This document shows positions 63,697 through 64,000 of a stretch of 64,000 nt of DNA, piece by piece. The stretch is from Sweltsa coloradensis (lineage: Eukaryota; Arthropoda; Insecta; Plecoptera; Chloroperlidae), in assembly GCA_024449915.1 (NCBI GenBank), contig JAMZAV010006722.1:1-64000 (forward strand), written 5' to 3'. The stretch's first letter is position 1. Each line of letters starts with the position of its first letter. A program made the position numbers and the translations under genes. The notes under the pieces were generated by a model. The model was not told the origin of the DNA. It worked only from the letters and a program-made list of their open reading frames with translations, and did not search any database.

Positions 63697-64000
63697 GTTT
63701 GGATATTGCTTAAGTCTCTATTATGCAACTTGGCTAATCGAGACGAAGGGTGGGACGTAGGGATGACAGCGGGGGACCATGGGTGACAGGCCCTTGCTGG
63801 TCAGAACCAGCCACAAGCCATATGGAGGGCAAGGGGTTCCCCCACGTCGTGGTCGTCTCCGTCTTTGCATCAATCCGTCGCGTGTTGTCCTTGTCGCGCC
63901 CTCGGAAAGGAGGTAGTCAAAGGTAAGGGGTTCCCCCGACGACGACCCATAGCTCGCCCATTAGTTCAGGGAGTAAACTCCCCTATTCACGGGCCAAACG
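63697..64000 (-). mobile_element. S-rep, minus strand, cut by the window end
   Basis: GTTTGGATATTGCTTAAGTC to CACGGGCCAAACG at 64000. It has a high density of one-base indels relative to other copies. Confidence 0.9.

Noticed and set aside
1098..63900. Repeated ~65-75 codon frames (LANRDEGRDVRDDAGGQG and similar) in many places
   Set aside because: They are one frame of the S-rep read on its minus strand. Copies are young, so the frame persists. No start context or independent constraint is visible.

Overview
The window is repeat-dominated intergenic or intronic DNA from a metazoan. Three things point there: non-LTR retrotransposons of several kinds, DNA transposons of animal type (hAT/ZMYM1-like, THAP-DDE, P-element-like, PIF/Harbinger, EnSpm, piggyBac, MULE), and exon-like pieces with GT..AG borders. 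The many GGCCTA-rich tracts and the mix of families suggest a marine invertebrate, perhaps a deuterostome, but this is inference and no taxon is proven. No intact host gene, rRNA gene, tRNA gene or CRISPR array was found. Every coding region I can name is a transposon piece, and almost all carry frameshifts, stops or truncations.

The commonest feature is one short retroposon, called here S-rep. It is about 345 bp, begins GGGCCATCAAATTCC and ends GCAATATCCAATC(AATC)n. It occurs at least 20 times, from full length down to about 23 bp. Two other named repeats are the A/B repeat, an unclassified composite with five or more copies, and an I-superfamily LINE with RNase H and a (TAAC)n tail, in three copies.

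Layout. 0-8 kb: minisatellite, A/B repeats, S-rep copies, and minus-strand BEL/Pao and YqaJ-like remnants. 8.7-10.2 kb: a broken LINE split by an S-rep. 10.3-13.6 kb: S-rep cluster with two local duplications. 14.3-18.4 kb: MULE fragment, two inverted-repeat elements, and an I-type LINE inserted in an S-rep. 18.8-23.8 kb: dispersed minus-strand THAP and DDE exons around a non-autonomous hAT. 23.9-25.7 kb: LINE ORF1, EN fragment and P-element-like transposase. 25.75-31.1 kb: a nearly complete two-ORF LINE. 34.4-38.06 kb: a complete but decayed hAT with an 8-bp target duplication. 39.5-46 kb: A/B repeat, an uncharacterised broken gene, Harbinger and EnSpm remnants. 46.9-49.4 kb: C2H2 ORF, hAT remnant and a two-exon unknown gene. 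50.4-51.4 kb: Penelope-like remnant. 52-58.6 kb: fragments of LINE, piggyBac, MULE and Mutator-like genes with minus-strand S-reps. 59-64 kb: a second I-LINE copy and a Mutator-region duplicate, with unusually many single-base indels.

The elements do not form a pathway. They form a stratigraphy in which insertions into insertions, target duplications and a paralogous near-empty site give the relative order of events.
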